From Ailurus styani (Eukaryota; Chordata; Mammalia; Carnivora; Ailuridae), in assembly GCA_002007465.1 (NCBI GenBank), contig LNAC01000003.1, positions 14,844,203-14,908,202 of the forward strand: a DNA stretch of 64,000 nt, read 5' to 3'. A program made the translations under genes and the position numbers. Under the pieces are notes generated by a model. It saw nothing but the letters and a program-made list of their open reading frames with translations, made no database searches and had not been told where the DNA came from. How positions within the stretch are numbered: the first letter of the stretch is position 1; each line of letters begins with the position of its first letter. Of the stretch, positions 47,493 through 58,840 are shown one piece after another.

Positions 47493-48685
47493 CTTTTAAG
47501 AGTTAGAAATCAACAGAACCCATCCCACATCCTAGAGTCAGATCCAGGAATGGGACTGGACTTTTATAAAGCTCCTTAATTTTTTGTTGTGCACACAGAG
47601 CTTTGGTAACTAATGATCTACAATATCATTCTAGAAATCTGATCAAGAATTAAGGAAGGGATTGTCTTTAGTTTTCCAGTATATTTAAGTGAAAAACTTT
47701 GTGTGCCAAGAAAAAGGAAGCAGCAAAGGGAGAAGCTGACGGGAGAAAAAGAGGTAAACTGATCTACCATATTAAGGATGAAAAGAGAGAGAGATTCAAT
47801 GTACAGATTCATGATGTCAATTTATTTTACTACCTACTAAAAGCATGTGGGAAGGATGAATGATGTCTTTAGGGAAATGGTTTGGAAGTTGAAATTTTCC
47901 TTTTTGCTGGCTTCTACTTTCTCTGAAAATTAAGAGCAAGTCTTATGCTGAGGGAGAATGAGGAGGGAGTGAAATGAGGGATTCGGAAGAGATGGTGAAA
48001 GTAAATAGCTACTATGGATTATGTAAGGAAGAGCAGGCTGGGAGGTGCAAAGGGTTTCTGTGGAGTGTTGATGGCCATGAACCCACAGATGCAGCAGTAC
48101 ATATGGCTGTGTGGTTTTTCCTCACGGGGCCTAGACGCTGTGCAGGAGCAGAGATAATGGACAATTTGATGCAGACTTACAGGGCAAATGTGGTAGAAAG
48201 CCAACGTTCAAGAAGAAGAAACTTTCAGGAAGACAGGGTTTGGAGAGGCTGGAGCAGACATCAAAGAGACCAAGTCCTGTCAGAAGGCATCATGAATCTA
48301 GAGGTCTCATTCAGTCTGGAATAACTTACATCATGGAGTCTGGAACACAGAATTACTGCTATAGCACCCTTTGCACTTTTTTTTTGCTTTGCACCTTTTA
48401 GACAATGAGTTTTGATAATGCTTTGCAACAATTCCCCTATCCCTCATCAGCAGCCTCATCCCCCATTAAAAAAATCTTGATTGCTACCCCATCATTTTCC
48501 CTAAGTATATCTAGACCTCTACAAACCAGAGCTCCCCATAATCCATAAATACATGAGTGAGAAATAAATGCTACTGTTGTTACATACGAAGTTTGGGATA
48601 GTGTGTTGCACGACTGACTTGTGCACCATGTAAGAGTGAGCATTACCCATCTGAACATCTCACAAGTAGCCTAAATCTATATCTA
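47493..48685. other. Intronic gap, partly GC-richer
   Basis: 47870-48330 is less AT-rich and holds an open frame (47974-48324) without recognisable domains. It looks like an old unclassified repeat. Confidence 0.4.
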
Positions 48686-48689
48686 TTAC

Positions 48690-48840
48690 AGCACTTATTA
48701 CATGTGTCTGTGTTGATTTCGTTTTTTACTATAAGCTTTCTAAAGGTAAGGATCAAGTTTTATATATCTTTGTATGGCAAAACCTAGTATAGTACCTCCT
48801 ACATAATAAATACTCAACAACTTTTTACTGAAAGAATAAA
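48690..48840 (+). mobile_element. L2/MIR3-type 3' end fragment
   Basis: 'ctataagctttctaaaggtaaggatcaagttttatatatctttgtatggcaaaacctagtatagtacctcctacataataaatactcaacaactttttactgaa' follows the L2 3' end pattern. Confidence 0.75.
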
Positions 48841-49420
48841 TTTCAACTTTTTATACCAAATTGAATTCATAAGATAACTGGGCAACTGGAAATACAGTAA
48901 AGAACAGAATTAACCAAAATAAAAAATCATTTCTTTTTAGTTTTGCAAGTGAACATAAACAGTATTCCTTTAATAAGACTTTGTTATACACTAAGATTAT
49001 AAAAAATTATCTCTATATTTAGTAATATAAATGATTAAGAAGCACAAAAATCTAAGTAATTCCTTTTCATTATTCTTTTCAATTACTATGTATCACTAAC
49101 TAAATTATCTAGACTTAACTTAAAAGCAAAATTACATTAACTAAAAGAAACATGAATGTATTTACTTGTATTATAAGAGAGATCTTGATTTTCTCTTTTT
49201 ATGTTCTAAATTCTAAAGCCATTATGTATAATTTATATAACATATAAACATTTCAGAAGATCACCTTCTTATGAGTGGTAGTATTTAATAATGCATTAAT
49301 TATATGTAATATATACATAAAGTGAAAAAAGTCACAAAACTCTGTTTCAAAAGTATGTACATATATATATGTAATACAATATACAAATATATAATTAATC
49401 TAATAAATATAATTAATCAT
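48841..49420. other. Intronic gap
   Basis: Very AT-rich with nothing recognised. Confidence 0.5.
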
Positions 49421-49430
49421 TACCACCCAA

Positions 49431-49532
49431 GCGGCACCTGGCTGGCTCAGACAGTACAGCATGTGACTCTCAATCTTGGGGCCATGAGTTCAAGCCCCAC
49501 GGTGGGCATAGAGCTTATTTTTAAAAACAAAG
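49431..49532 (+). mobile_element. Old tRNA-Lys SINE, short ancestral form
   Basis: gcggcacctggctggctcag, 'gtacagcatgtgactctcaatcttggggccatgagttcaagccccacggtgggc', then a short A-rich end. It keeps a clear tRNA-Lys-like shape. The target duplication taccacccaa (49421-49430) and taccactcaa (49533-49542) has one mismatch. It is a SINE rather than a tRNA gene. Confidence 0.9.
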
Positions 49533-49542
49533 TACCACTCAA

Positions 49543-50794
49543 AGCTGATTTTCTAAAATGTTCAATAAGCTGTTAATCTAAAGATTCACAAAATGCCTAA
49601 TTACCCCTATCTACATACAAGTAGCATCTAAAATAGACCTCTATGTATGATTTCTACATTTATAACGCACATAGCACATAATTCATTAGGCGATGCTCCT
49701 TCTTTTCTGAAATCCCAAATCCAAGAAAATTGAATCACTTTTAAATGAACCAATGTGTTTATTAGATCTGTGGGGTGTAAGAAAACTTCAATTGCTGCTC
49801 TGTGTCATGCTGATATAGGCATAAACTCTCAGGTTAAACTTCTCTCTTTGTAGTACAAGTTTCAATTTGGATTTTAAAAAGCTTGAGGCCATCAATTTTC
49901 ACATCTTTCCCCACTCCCATTTCAGAAATCAGAGAGCCAATTTCAGGAAAATACTGGCAAGTTATATGGAGGTCTAACATGTTCAAGAATAAATCTGACT
50001 TCCATTAAGGCAATTCCATTAAAATAAAGCACATTGAAAACACTTACAATTACTGGGTTTTCTGGCTTCTAATTTAATAGCCATTTATCTAAAGTCAAAC
50101 AAAGTGAGTAAGCATGTTTTTCTTAACTACTGGACTGAACAAATTCGAAAAGTCTAAAATTTGAAAGAAAATCATTAAAATGTTTCTGTCACTTTTAAGC
50201 ACCTTGTAACAGAGCCTGCAAGGCTCTGCCTTCTTATCCCATTAACACTCTGCCCCATCACTGGAGGGTTAGTCCACCACTTCTTTTTTAACAGACTAGG
50301 CTCTAAGCTCCCTTCATCCTCTCCTGACCACTGGCCATTTGCCCATGCCACAAATCCTTTGACTCTGATGTTCTGGAGAGAGAGAACTATCTGCTTTCTC
50401 TGTACCTGCCCCTGGTGTCTACTAAACACAGTAAGGGGATCTTCTCAGTTATGAACACTGCTGACCTACCTGAGACTATGTGGACTCAAGTTCTCTCATA
50501 CTCGGTGGACACTCAACACCAATGAAAGTCGTATGTACATCCCTTCAGTCCTAACTCTATGTCCATGCTTTCTCTCTAAATTCCTCTTATTAAGGTTCTC
50601 AAAGAAATGAATGAACTGGATCTCAGATGTAGCACCAGCAATCAAGTAGACAGTAAGAACTAGATACAGAAAAGGCAACTACAGAATAATAAGGTAGATG
50701 TCTCTCCAGCTCTAGTCATAGAGCAGGCACATAGCAGAAAATCAATGTGTGCATTAAATAGTTACCAAAACTACTCATTATTTCATAGTTATAT
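49543..50794. other. Intronic gap
   Basis: Nothing recognised. Confidence 0.5.
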
Positions 50795-50809
50795 TTAATA
50801 TGCATTTTA

Positions 50810-51004
50810 TTTATTTATTTAAAATTTTTTATTTATTTGACAGAGAGATACAGCAAGAGAGGGAACACAAGCAGGGGGAGTGGGAGAGGAAGAAGCAGGC
50901 TTCCCGCCAAGCAGGGAGCCCGATGTGGGGCTCAATCCCAGGACCCTGGGATCACGACCTGAGCCCAAGGCAGACGCTTAAAGACTGAACTACCCAGGTG
51001 CCCC
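50810..51004 (-). mobile_element. Can-SINE, older arctoid type
   Basis: Reverse-oriented: 'tttatttatttgacagagag' near the left, 'ggaccctgggatcacgacctgag' in the B-box region, and 'ctacccaggtgcccc' at the right. The target duplication ttaatatgcatttta (50795-50809) and ttaatatacatttta (51005-51019) has one mismatch. Confidence 0.96.
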
Positions 51005-51171
51005 TTAATATACATTTTAAACTACAACAGTGATATTATTCATCTTGAAGTATGTACTAAGCATTTGCTAATAGTTAATTTTCTTTTTTAACATTAGTAC
51101 CTAACTAAATATCTCCAAAATATTCCACAAGAGTAGCCCAATAATAATTTTAAATGATGCCACTGTTTTTT
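51005..51171 (+). repeat. Diverged direct repeat copy A
   Basis: It is similar to 52541-52718, sharing 'ttaatatacattttaaactacaa', 'tattattcatcttgaagtat' and 'ctccaaaatattccacaagagta' in order, with indels in the middle. It is the older partner of a local duplication or an unnamed repeat family. Confidence 0.85.
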
Positions 51172-51759
51172 TAATCATCTGTGATTAAATCTATGAGATT
51201 CATCTATGAGAATCATCTATGATTCTCTTTATTGTTCTGTTTTCCTATACTAGACATTACAATAGATGTAAGTGTGATTAAGTCTGACTAATATAACTCA
51301 ACTGACCACCTCCCCAAGAACCCTCCCTTTCCCTAAGATAGTACATTAAAAAATCATGTGGTTCTTCAATACCTACTTCACACACACACACACACACATA
51401 CACACGCTTCAATACATTCATACATACTTCATACACACACACATTTATAAATATATTTATTTTTATTTATTGAAGCAAAAAGTTATATGTATGTATTGTG
51501 TATGTCTTAAAAAAATGACATAATATTGAATGTTATATGTTCTGTAACTTTCCCTTGCCTTTCCCTCGCCCACCATATTAAATTCATTATCAGGTTGTGT
51601 CATCCAACAAACAAAATTTCTGGAAGCTTCCTTCAAGATTAGTTTCAAAATCACCTTGAAAGGTGAAATTCACACAACAGGAACAATCCAGTGAAATATA
51701 TGTGGTAGATATAGCCAAATAAGTTTAGATTTGAAAAGTGGTAACCAAGGTTCAAAACG
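51172..51759. other. Intronic gap
   Basis: Contains short 'atctatgag' tandem copies at 51190-51228 and a CA-rich compound repeat at 51366-51445. Confidence 0.6.
51366..51445 (+). repeat. Compound (CA)n repeat with duplicated 'cttcaatac' blocks
   Basis: (CA)n at 51379-51398 is followed by cttcaatacattcatacatacttcatacacacac, which repeats the 'ttcaatac...acttca...cacac' motif. Confidence 0.85.
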
Positions 51760-51770
51760 AATGTAATCTT

Positions 51771-51964
51771 GGGGCTCCTGGGTGGCTGAGTTGGTTAAGC
51801 TGCTGCCTTCGGCTCAGGTCATGATCCCAGGGTCCTGGGATCGAGCCCCGCATCGGGCTCCCTGCTGCATGGAGAGCCTGCTTCTCCCTCTCCCTCTGTC
51901 TGCTGCTCTGCCTACTTGTGCTCTCTATCTCTCTGTCAAATAAATAACAAAATCTTTTTTAAAA
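51771..51964 (+). mobile_element. Can-SINE, intermediate type
   Basis: ggggctcctgggtggctgag, 'ttaagctgctgccttcggc' and 'cagggtcctgggatcgagcc', with 'gctctgcctacttgtgctct', a mix of old and young tail features. A perfect 11-bp target duplication aatgtaatctt lies at 51760-51770 and 51965-51975. Confidence 0.96.
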
Positions 51965-51975
51965 AATGTAATCTT

Positions 51976-52540
51976 AATGATATGAAGTTTGATTCTTCAA
52001 ATACATTGAAAAAAATGAAAAGAAATTAAATATATGAGTTTTCTTTCAAGTCAGTCCACTTTGAATTTTCCTGTCTCACAACTTAAAGAATGTAAACCAT
52101 TTAAATACTTATATATCTATTGTATTATATATGTATATAATGCCACACACACACTCAACACTGATGTCTTAAAGTTTAGATATAAAATATCCCAAAAGTA
52201 TAAATCAGCTTCTAGAGATATAAACATGAGTTTCAGATGTATATCATAGGAATTAAATGTAATTCAAAGGTACAAAATTAGGATAAACAGAGCCGTAAGA
52301 GAATATATGCAGAATACTTACAGATAACCTTTAATTACTATTTACTCGATATCTGTCTTTTGGCAGATTATATAACATCTTAAATTTGAATTTCTATGTC
52401 TGTAAAATACAGAAACAACTCTCTTAAGGAAACTCCCTACCACTACAAAGAAAAGCTGCAAATGGAACTCACTTTACTGAAAGCTTGTGGGCCTCAACCC
52501 TTCTCTAGCTCAGTGGTTACAGCCTATAGACAAAATGACT
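51976..52540. other. Intronic gap
   Basis: Nothing recognised with confidence. 52320-52430 is weakly MIR-like. Confidence 0.4.
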
Positions 52541-52718
52541 TTAATATACATTTTAAACTACAATAGTAATATTATTCATCTTGAAGTATATACTAAACTT
52601 TTGTTACTAATAATTCATTTTCTTTTTTATCATTACTACTTATCCTAACTGAAAGAATACCTCCAAAATATTCCACAAGAGTAACCCAACAATAATTTTA
52701 AATGATGTCACTGTTTTA
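52541..52718 (+). repeat. Diverged direct repeat copy B
   Basis: Partner of 51005-51171. The copies share long identical blocks but differ by about a dozen substitutions and several indels. Confidence 0.85.
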
Positions 52719-52740
52719 TAACTTTATTCTTTATAAAGTT

Positions 52741-52793
52741 GAATGGCTTGAATGAAATCCTGGCTTGAATGAAATGGCTTGAATGAAATCCTG
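52741..52793 (+). repeat. Short tandem repeat of 'ggcttgaatgaaat'
   Basis: Three copies of ggcttgaatgaaat, two followed by cct. Local slippage is the likely origin. Confidence 0.9.
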
Positions 52794-52999
52794 ACTCTGG
52801 CACAGGTTAGTAGCTATGAGTTCCAGGGTCTAAGTCTCAGGCTATTCGCCTGGATTGTATCTACCTCAATGGGCGACTGGGAAGATTTACTGCAAGTCTA
52901 TAGTAAGCACTTACTGCACAGTTAAGTGTTCACTACATCTTCAGTATTATGAAGATAATATAATAATAACGTATACATCCATCTCTTCCTTTAAAAGCC

Positions 53000-53170
53000 C
53001 TCTCCTCTTTCTGTTATGATAGGACGCTCTTCTCATTTTCCTAATACTATTTCTTCTTTCATGCCTTCACCACCTCTTCATCATCCTTAGACCCTAAATT
53101 GAGCTTTCCATGGCTCTATCTTCAACTCTCTATTTATATTGTTCCAATGACTTCCAAGCAAAATACTGAA
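53000..53170 (+). mobile_element. L2 LINE ORF-region fragment
   Basis: 'cttagaccctaaattgagctttccatggctctatcttcaactctctatttatattgttccaatgacttcca' follows the L2 ORF pattern around 'ggctctgtcctaggccctcttctctt'. It is degenerate. Confidence 0.5.
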
Positions 53171-54430
53171 ACATTTGGTAAAGGGATGAATCCAAATTCC
53201 ATAAGAAAAGAATTATCCTGGAGAAACTTAACAGTAGGTTTTACCAGGTATCATCTGCTTGTTCCATAGAAAAAAGACTGTTATACTTTCAATTTGGAAC
53301 AATACCACCACCAATGAGCCTAGCTGGAGAGTCCACGGCTTCAAAAACTAACCCAGCAAGGGCATGTTTCGACCATCTAGATAATAATGTTCACACTCTC
53401 CTTTAAACTGGAAAATGCCAGACAAAGGCAAAATGGAGTTAGTGAAGAAATATTTACCATGAATGTACAAGATGCCAGGCACTGTGCTAGGAGCTCTCGC
53501 ATACACATTTTCATCTGCTCTTGCTTGCTCTACAGCACTGTATAGAGCAGGCTCTTCTTACATGGCTGACAATGAAGGTATGAAACAAATAAAGTCTAGA
53601 TGAGGATGACCTGTAAGCTTACAACAACAATGAATTCCCGTTTTCTGTATGCCTCACATGGCCATGCTTTCTTACTAAGCCTCTGAGAGTGAATGAATCT
53701 CGATCTTCATTGAGAAAAGATTAACAGCTATATAATGTTGCAATTACCTTCTGGGTAATGATGGTATATTTATAGGAGACTGCCGTTTGTGATTACCTCA
53801 CCCTGTGGAGTGGAGGGAAAAGGAGAACAAATATGGACTATTTTCTACAGAAGCTTTTCCTTTATAAAGGAAATGAAAATTATAGTGAATAGACTTACCT
53901 TTCAATAGTTTATTTTGATTTAATATGTACAATTAATCGGAGATACTTTTGTGCGAGTCAGCATGATCTAGCTACTAAAAAAAGTTTTAATTCCCAAGAA
54001 GAATAAAGTTATAAAGTATCTGAGTAGATCTGAGATAAAGCCCCTCTTCTGACTTTGTAACCCTTAGAAAAAAGTTAATCGATAGGAGCCCCAGGCCTGA
54101 TGACAGACCAGCTGCACCGTCCCCCATCTCTACTCCTTTAGCTTTCCTCAAGCAGGGAACTGGCATGGCTCCAGCACAGCCCAAACCTCAGTGTCTGCTC
54201 AGAATGAGGGGGGAAATAACATCCTGAACTAGCGGGTGCATTTCCAGGCCTGGGAGGTGTGGTCAATCTTAGTAGTTGCCTATACAACATTCTTTACTTA
54301 ACTTAATGTTTTTAATGCCTTGGACTAAGAATGCACAATAAGATAAGATCACAGAATGAGCTTGGAGCATTCTAATTTCCTCTAATTAACCTAAAACTGA
54401 TTCTGTAATATCAGAGTACACAAATCTGAT
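53171..54430. other. Intronic gap
   Basis: A weak reverse MIR-like patch lies at 53450-53530 ('gatgccaggcactgtgctaggagctctcgcatacac'). The rest was not recognised. Confidence 0.45.
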
Positions 54431-54527
54431 ACACACACACATATGTATAAATGTGTATATATGTATAAATGTGTATATATGTATAAGTATGTATATATGT
54501 ACACACACACACACACACACACACACA
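54431..54527 (+). repeat. Compound repeat: (CA)n, 18-bp minisatellite, (CA)n
   Basis: About three copies of an 18-bp unit (atgtataaatgtgtatat, third copy changed) lie between two CA runs. Confidence 0.92.
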
Positions 54528-55684
54528 AATACATGCTCGTTTGCTTTTCTACTTTGGTAACTTCATTCTTCATATGTTTCAACTTCTAGAAAAGTATTAA
54601 CCACTGAACAGTATTATCAATGAGAAACCAACCCATCATGTGATGACAATAAAACCTTAGGAAATATAATTTATACTGATTAAGGAGGTGTGTTGATGAG
54701 GTATTAGGAGAGTTCAGGACACAGATCCCCCTTTCGGTCTCTCTTTTTAGTTTGGTTTGATAAGTTTGGTTACTTTCTCCATCAGCAGAAAAGTAAACCA
54801 TACTTTGATCCAATATACAAAGTTATAACATCCTTTCAGAAACTTTCTTTATATGTTCACTGTAATAGTTCAATTAAAATGTACCTTTTTGGGGCTAAAC
54901 CTAATAAAGAATCCCTATTAAAGGCAAGTCCTGAATACAAGTTAAATACAAACTAACTATAAATTTAATTTAAGATTTTAAACCTATTTCTAACTTAAAG
55001 AAAGGTTAAAGCAATCTACTTTTAATTAAATATATCTATGGCAACTTAATTCCAAATCTTAAGGTTCTGCAACCCAATTTCTCATGATAAAAATATTACT
55101 AAAACTCATCTGCATTGAATGACAATCTTCCATTCCTCTCGGCTCTCTGAATCCATTATCTCTCTCATGGGAATGAATGCTTTGCTATGACTGATGATGA
55201 ATAAGATATATAGGACAAATGATGCACTTTTTCATTTAAAAGACTAAAAAGGAAATTCACTTTAGTCTCCTTTCTGCCTAGTTTCATTAAAATCTAAATA
55301 CAGCTATTCTAAGAGATTTTTTCTAGCTCACTTCAGTTTGACAAAAAATGTCTCATGTATCATTTAAATCAATTACAGATTCTCTGGAAATATACCTCAA
55401 AAGTTTCATTTTCATACTTTTAGTCTAAAAATAAACACACAAAATATCAAAAAAAAATAAGCAATAAAATAAATCCTAAAAAAACAGTATCTTGAAAGTG
55501 TATATTGTTTATTACTAAATTATATTCTAAGAGTTGTTTCAACTCTGGAAGGTACATAGGGAAGTATCTTTACATAATTCTTTATTTCCTAAAATAGCTC
55601 TAGAAAGTGGTATCTTTGATCTTTTATTTATTTCCCCCAAAAAGTCATATAGCAATGCCCACAATAGTTAGGATAATATCAAAA
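54528..55684. other. Intronic gap
   Basis: AT-rich with nothing recognised. Confidence 0.5.
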
Positions 55685-55850
55685 TCCCAGTTTAATTTTA
55701 TGACTAGATGACCTTAGGCAATTACTGGTAGTTAAAAGGAGACCACTCATTTCCCCTGCTGGATGAGGTCATTATTTCCCCTCTTCGGCATTGGTGAATT
55801 TCCATTACTTAGCACAGTGTCTGGCACATAGAAGGTACCCGATAAGTATT
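55685..55850 (+). mobile_element. MIR SINE fragment
   Basis: 'gatgaccttaggcaattactggtag', 'catttcccctgctggatgagg' and 'gcacagtgtctggcacatagaaggtacccgataagta' are in MIR order. Confidence 0.65.
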
Positions 55851-56340
55851 GCTGCTCAAGGGAAAGAAAAAGTAGGGAAGGATGAAGGTGAAATTGTTGA
55901 ATTTAAATTGCAGATCCTAACTTCAAGGACTTTTTTTTTTAAATAAACCTGCTTTAAAAAAAAATCACTATATACACCATGCAACTGTATATTTAGTGAA
56001 CTGGAATATTATTTGAGAGACACTACAACTTTAACAGAGTAAGCACCTGACTTTAAGATTATATTCTGTAACTTCAGGGGGAAAAAGAGAAAAGAAAAAC
56101 TTGGATTTTACTTGCTCTGATTTTAGATGTACTGGTAATTGTGTATACATTGGCTTATGCTATTTTAGAAGCCTTTGATAAATTGCTACAAAGTTAATTG
56201 CTTGCTTTAAGTAGATTAAGAAATAAAGTTCCATCCCCTTTCCCCTAAGAACCCAGACCCTTTTGAAAACCTGAAACTCTTCTACTTCTTAATATTAGCT
56301 ACTAGCCTTGTTCAGGATTGTTAAGATTAAAGATATATCC
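55851..56340. other. Intronic gap
   Basis: Nothing recognised. Confidence 0.5.
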
Positions 56341-56462
56341 AAGGAAAGTAAGGAAGGGGGGAGGGGAGAAGGAAAAGAGGGAGAGAGAATGGGAGGGGAA
56401 GAAAGGGAGAAAAGGGGAGGTAGGGAGGGCGCAAGCAAGGCAGGAAGGAAGGGGAAAAGAAA
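56341..56462 (+). repeat. Purine-rich (GGGA/GAAA) tract
   Basis: About 120 bp, nearly all purine on the plus strand. It creates spurious overlapping frames on both strands. Confidence 0.92.
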
Positions 56463-56639
56463 CCAACGCACCAAGAATGTTTTCTTCTTTGAATGGAAAG
56501 GTACGTAATATACTGACGTAGTTAAAGAAGGCGTAATCACTTAGAAGAAAATAAAGTCAGAAGTGCCTCCAGTGATTTGAGTTACCTCTAAATCATGTTA
56601 AGAGAAATCTGGGTAGTTATCCTGTTTATTCTCCATTTC

Positions 56640-57070
56640 TCCATGCTAGGAACTACCTTAAGATCCTTCTGAATTCCTCAGACCTGCTCGAGGCCCCGGA
56701 GTCTGGCATCAGTGGACAGCAATTCCAGGTCTCCCTTGCACTCCAGTGGCAAGTAGGGACTGGCCAATGATGGATGTTGGCATAAGAGAAATGGAGATAT
56801 TTAACACCTACTCCATCTCTGCTTCCTTCTGGCAGTGGCTGCCTTTCTCCCTGGCCACAGATCCTGTAATCAGACTCCTCCTTTATGACTCCAGCTCTAA
56901 CTATGTTCCAGCAAACATTCCCTCCTTTCTCGCACCCACGCCCTAAGAGGCAACAGCTTCCAGTTCTAGTTGTTCCCTTAACGCTCACCAGCCTTCGGTA
57001 AAAAGCCCTTCATTAAACTCTCTCCGGTGAAATCCCTGAGCATACCATCTGTGTCCTACTGCCCCCCGAC
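56640..57070 (+). mobile_element. Ancient interspersed repeat, same unnamed family as 29340 and 58290
   Basis: It includes 'gaggcaacagcttccagttctagttgttcccttaacg', 'cccttcattaaactctctccggtgaaatccctgagcataccatctgtgtcctactg'. This closing block is typical of a widespread old mammalian repeat. The 111-codon minus-strand frame (56653-56988) lies inside it and is not a gene. Confidence 0.55.
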
Positions 57071-57580
57071 TAGTAAAGAGGATAAAATCTTGTGACTCTC
57101 AACCAAAACTTTTCAACAGAAGCAAGTGTGTGAATAATTTACCGAGAGATGACAGCCTTGTTCATTGGGGCCAAGAACATTTATCAGTCAACTGAGATAG
57201 CAAGAATAAAGAAAGCAAATTAGAATAGCCTGGGTTAAAAATAGCCACTAGCATATAAATGATACAAATCCTCAAAAAGGAGGGCAATACATCATAGACA
57301 CTAAACTCTACCCTAAGTCTGTGATTCAGAAGATTTGTTATTTACCCTGAAATCTTCATTTTACCAACACCAGGTTACTCTGCTTCAAGTGACATGTGGA
57401 CCACACATTGGAAAAGTTCTTTTAGAATTAACAAAGCATGATGAAGATGAAACTGTTCTCTAATAGAGGAAACATCAAAATCCTGTTTAAAGTAAAGCAT
57501 AACTAATTTGCTATAATATAAAGGAAGAGTATAACAATATCTCCCATTGCTGAGTTTTCTAGAACTTTGAATAAAATAAT
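57071..57580. other. Intronic gap
   Basis: Nothing recognised. Confidence 0.5.
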
Positions 57581-57590
57581 TGAAATTCTG

Positions 57591-57769
57591 GGGTTCCCAG
57601 CGGCTCAGTCAGTTAAGCATATGCTTTCACCTCAGGTCACGATCCCAGGGTCCTGGGATCAAGCCCCACATCAGGCTCCCTGCTTAGCAGGAAGTCTGTT
57701 TCTCCCTCTGCGTCTCCTGATGCTGTGCTCTCACTCTCTAATAAATAAATAAAATCTTTAAAAAAATAC
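57591..57769 (+). mobile_element. Can-SINE, older arctoid type, diverged
   Basis: gggttcccagcggctcagtc head, 'cagggtcctgggatcaagcc', and an AAATAAATAAAATCTTT end. The flanking repeat tgaaattctg lies at 57581-57590 and 57770-57779. Confidence 0.93.
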
Positions 57770-57940
57770 TGAAATTCTGTAATGCATATCTCTTTACCAC
57801 ACACATTAAAAAAAGGCTTAAACATTCACAAAGTTAGTAAATTCAGCTTTTAAAAAAATTATTGAAAATACCTTAACAGAGGCAGGGCCACTGGGCTGAA
57901 CCATTCCAGGGGTGATTTAATTTAAAATACCTAAAATACA

Positions 57941-58137
57941 GGGTACCTGGGTGGCTCGGTGGGTTAAGCCCCTGCCTTCGGCTCAGGTCATGATCTCAGG
58001 GTCCTGGGATCAAGCCCCGCATCAGGCTCTCTGCTCAGCGGGGAGCCTGCTTCCTCCTCTCTCTGCCTGCCTCTCTGCCTACTTGTGATCTCTCTCTCTG
58101 TGTCAAATAAATAAATAAAATCTTTAAAAAATAAAAT
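57941..58137 (+). mobile_element. Can-SINE, young mustelid-type, perfect 17-bp target duplication
   Basis: gggtacctgggtggctcggt head, 'gcctctctgcctacttgtga' and AAATAAATAAATAAAATCTTT. The duplication aaaatacctaaaataca lies at 57924-57940 and 58138-58154 with no mismatch. Confidence 0.97.
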
Positions 58138-58289
58138 AAAATACCTAAAATACAATGTGAAAGATGTCCTGTATATGTGCATAACTCAGCAAGCTTAAAG
58201 CAAGGGAAATATTATCCAGCCATTAGTGGCCAGAGTGGAAACCAAGCTACCTATTTCTAAGAAAGAGCCTTAAGACAGGAAACTGGTTA

Positions 58290-58600
58290 CTCGGGTAGCA
58301 GAAGAACTAAGAATTCAAATAAAGAGGAGCAATAACAGGAACCTGGTAACACGCCTAAGGGAGAGGCAGGATTACTGGAACTCAGAAGCCAGGGCCATCC
58401 AAGAGAAGCTGGCAATAAGGCAAACCTACCTGGCAGGAGCTGAGCTGAGAGAGAGAGTGAAAAGCAGCAAGAAATACAAGACATGACTGTTGCATGAGAA
58501 AGGGGTAGGCAAGGGAGTAGGGGAAAATTCCCTGGCTTCTCCCTCCTCCCACCCTTAAGTAATCCATTAGTACCTCCCACTAAGCCAACTCAATAGTGGT
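58290..58600 (-). mobile_element. Ancient interspersed repeat, same unnamed family as 29340 and 56640
   Basis: The minus strand reads 'ctcagctcctgccaggtaggtttgccttattgccagcttctcttggatggccctggcttctgagttccagtaatcctgcctctccc', matching the body of that old repeat family. Confidence 0.5.
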
Positions 58601-58737
58601 GGAGGCCAAGGGAGCTGGGGAAGTGTGGTACAGAGCCGAGCGGGGTGGGCGAAAGGATCTTAGGGCAAATAATGGTAAGAACATGAATAACTAAGGCGAC
58701 CCAAGAGAGTTGAAAGCGCATATTCATCTAAAATCTT

Positions 58738-58840
58738 CATAATATAAATCTTCACAAATATAAATATATATTATAAATAATATAAATATCTATAAATAAA
58801 TATAAATAATATAAAAATCTTCACAAATATTCATAAAAGC
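58738..58840 (+). repeat. AT-rich repeat with duplicated 'aatcttcacaaatat' ends
   Basis: ataaatcttcacaaatat at the left and aaaaatcttcacaaatat at the right bracket (TAAATA)n-like sequence. Confidence 0.8.

Noticed and set aside
47974..48324. 116-codon plus-strand open frame
   Set aside because: No domain recognised. The region looks like an old unclassified repeat rather than an exon.
49431..49532. tRNA-Lys-like sequence
   Set aside because: It is flanked by a target duplication, has a SINE head and an A-rich end, and does not form an intact tRNA. The same applies to the heads of all other SINEs.
53890..53945. Minus-strand AAG|gtaagt donor-like site
   Set aside because: No open frame or acceptor upstream. 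Isolated consensus donors occur by chance in introns of this size.
56653..56988. 111-codon minus-strand open frame
   Set aside because: It lies within an ancient interspersed repeat that ends in the 'cattaaactctctcc' block.
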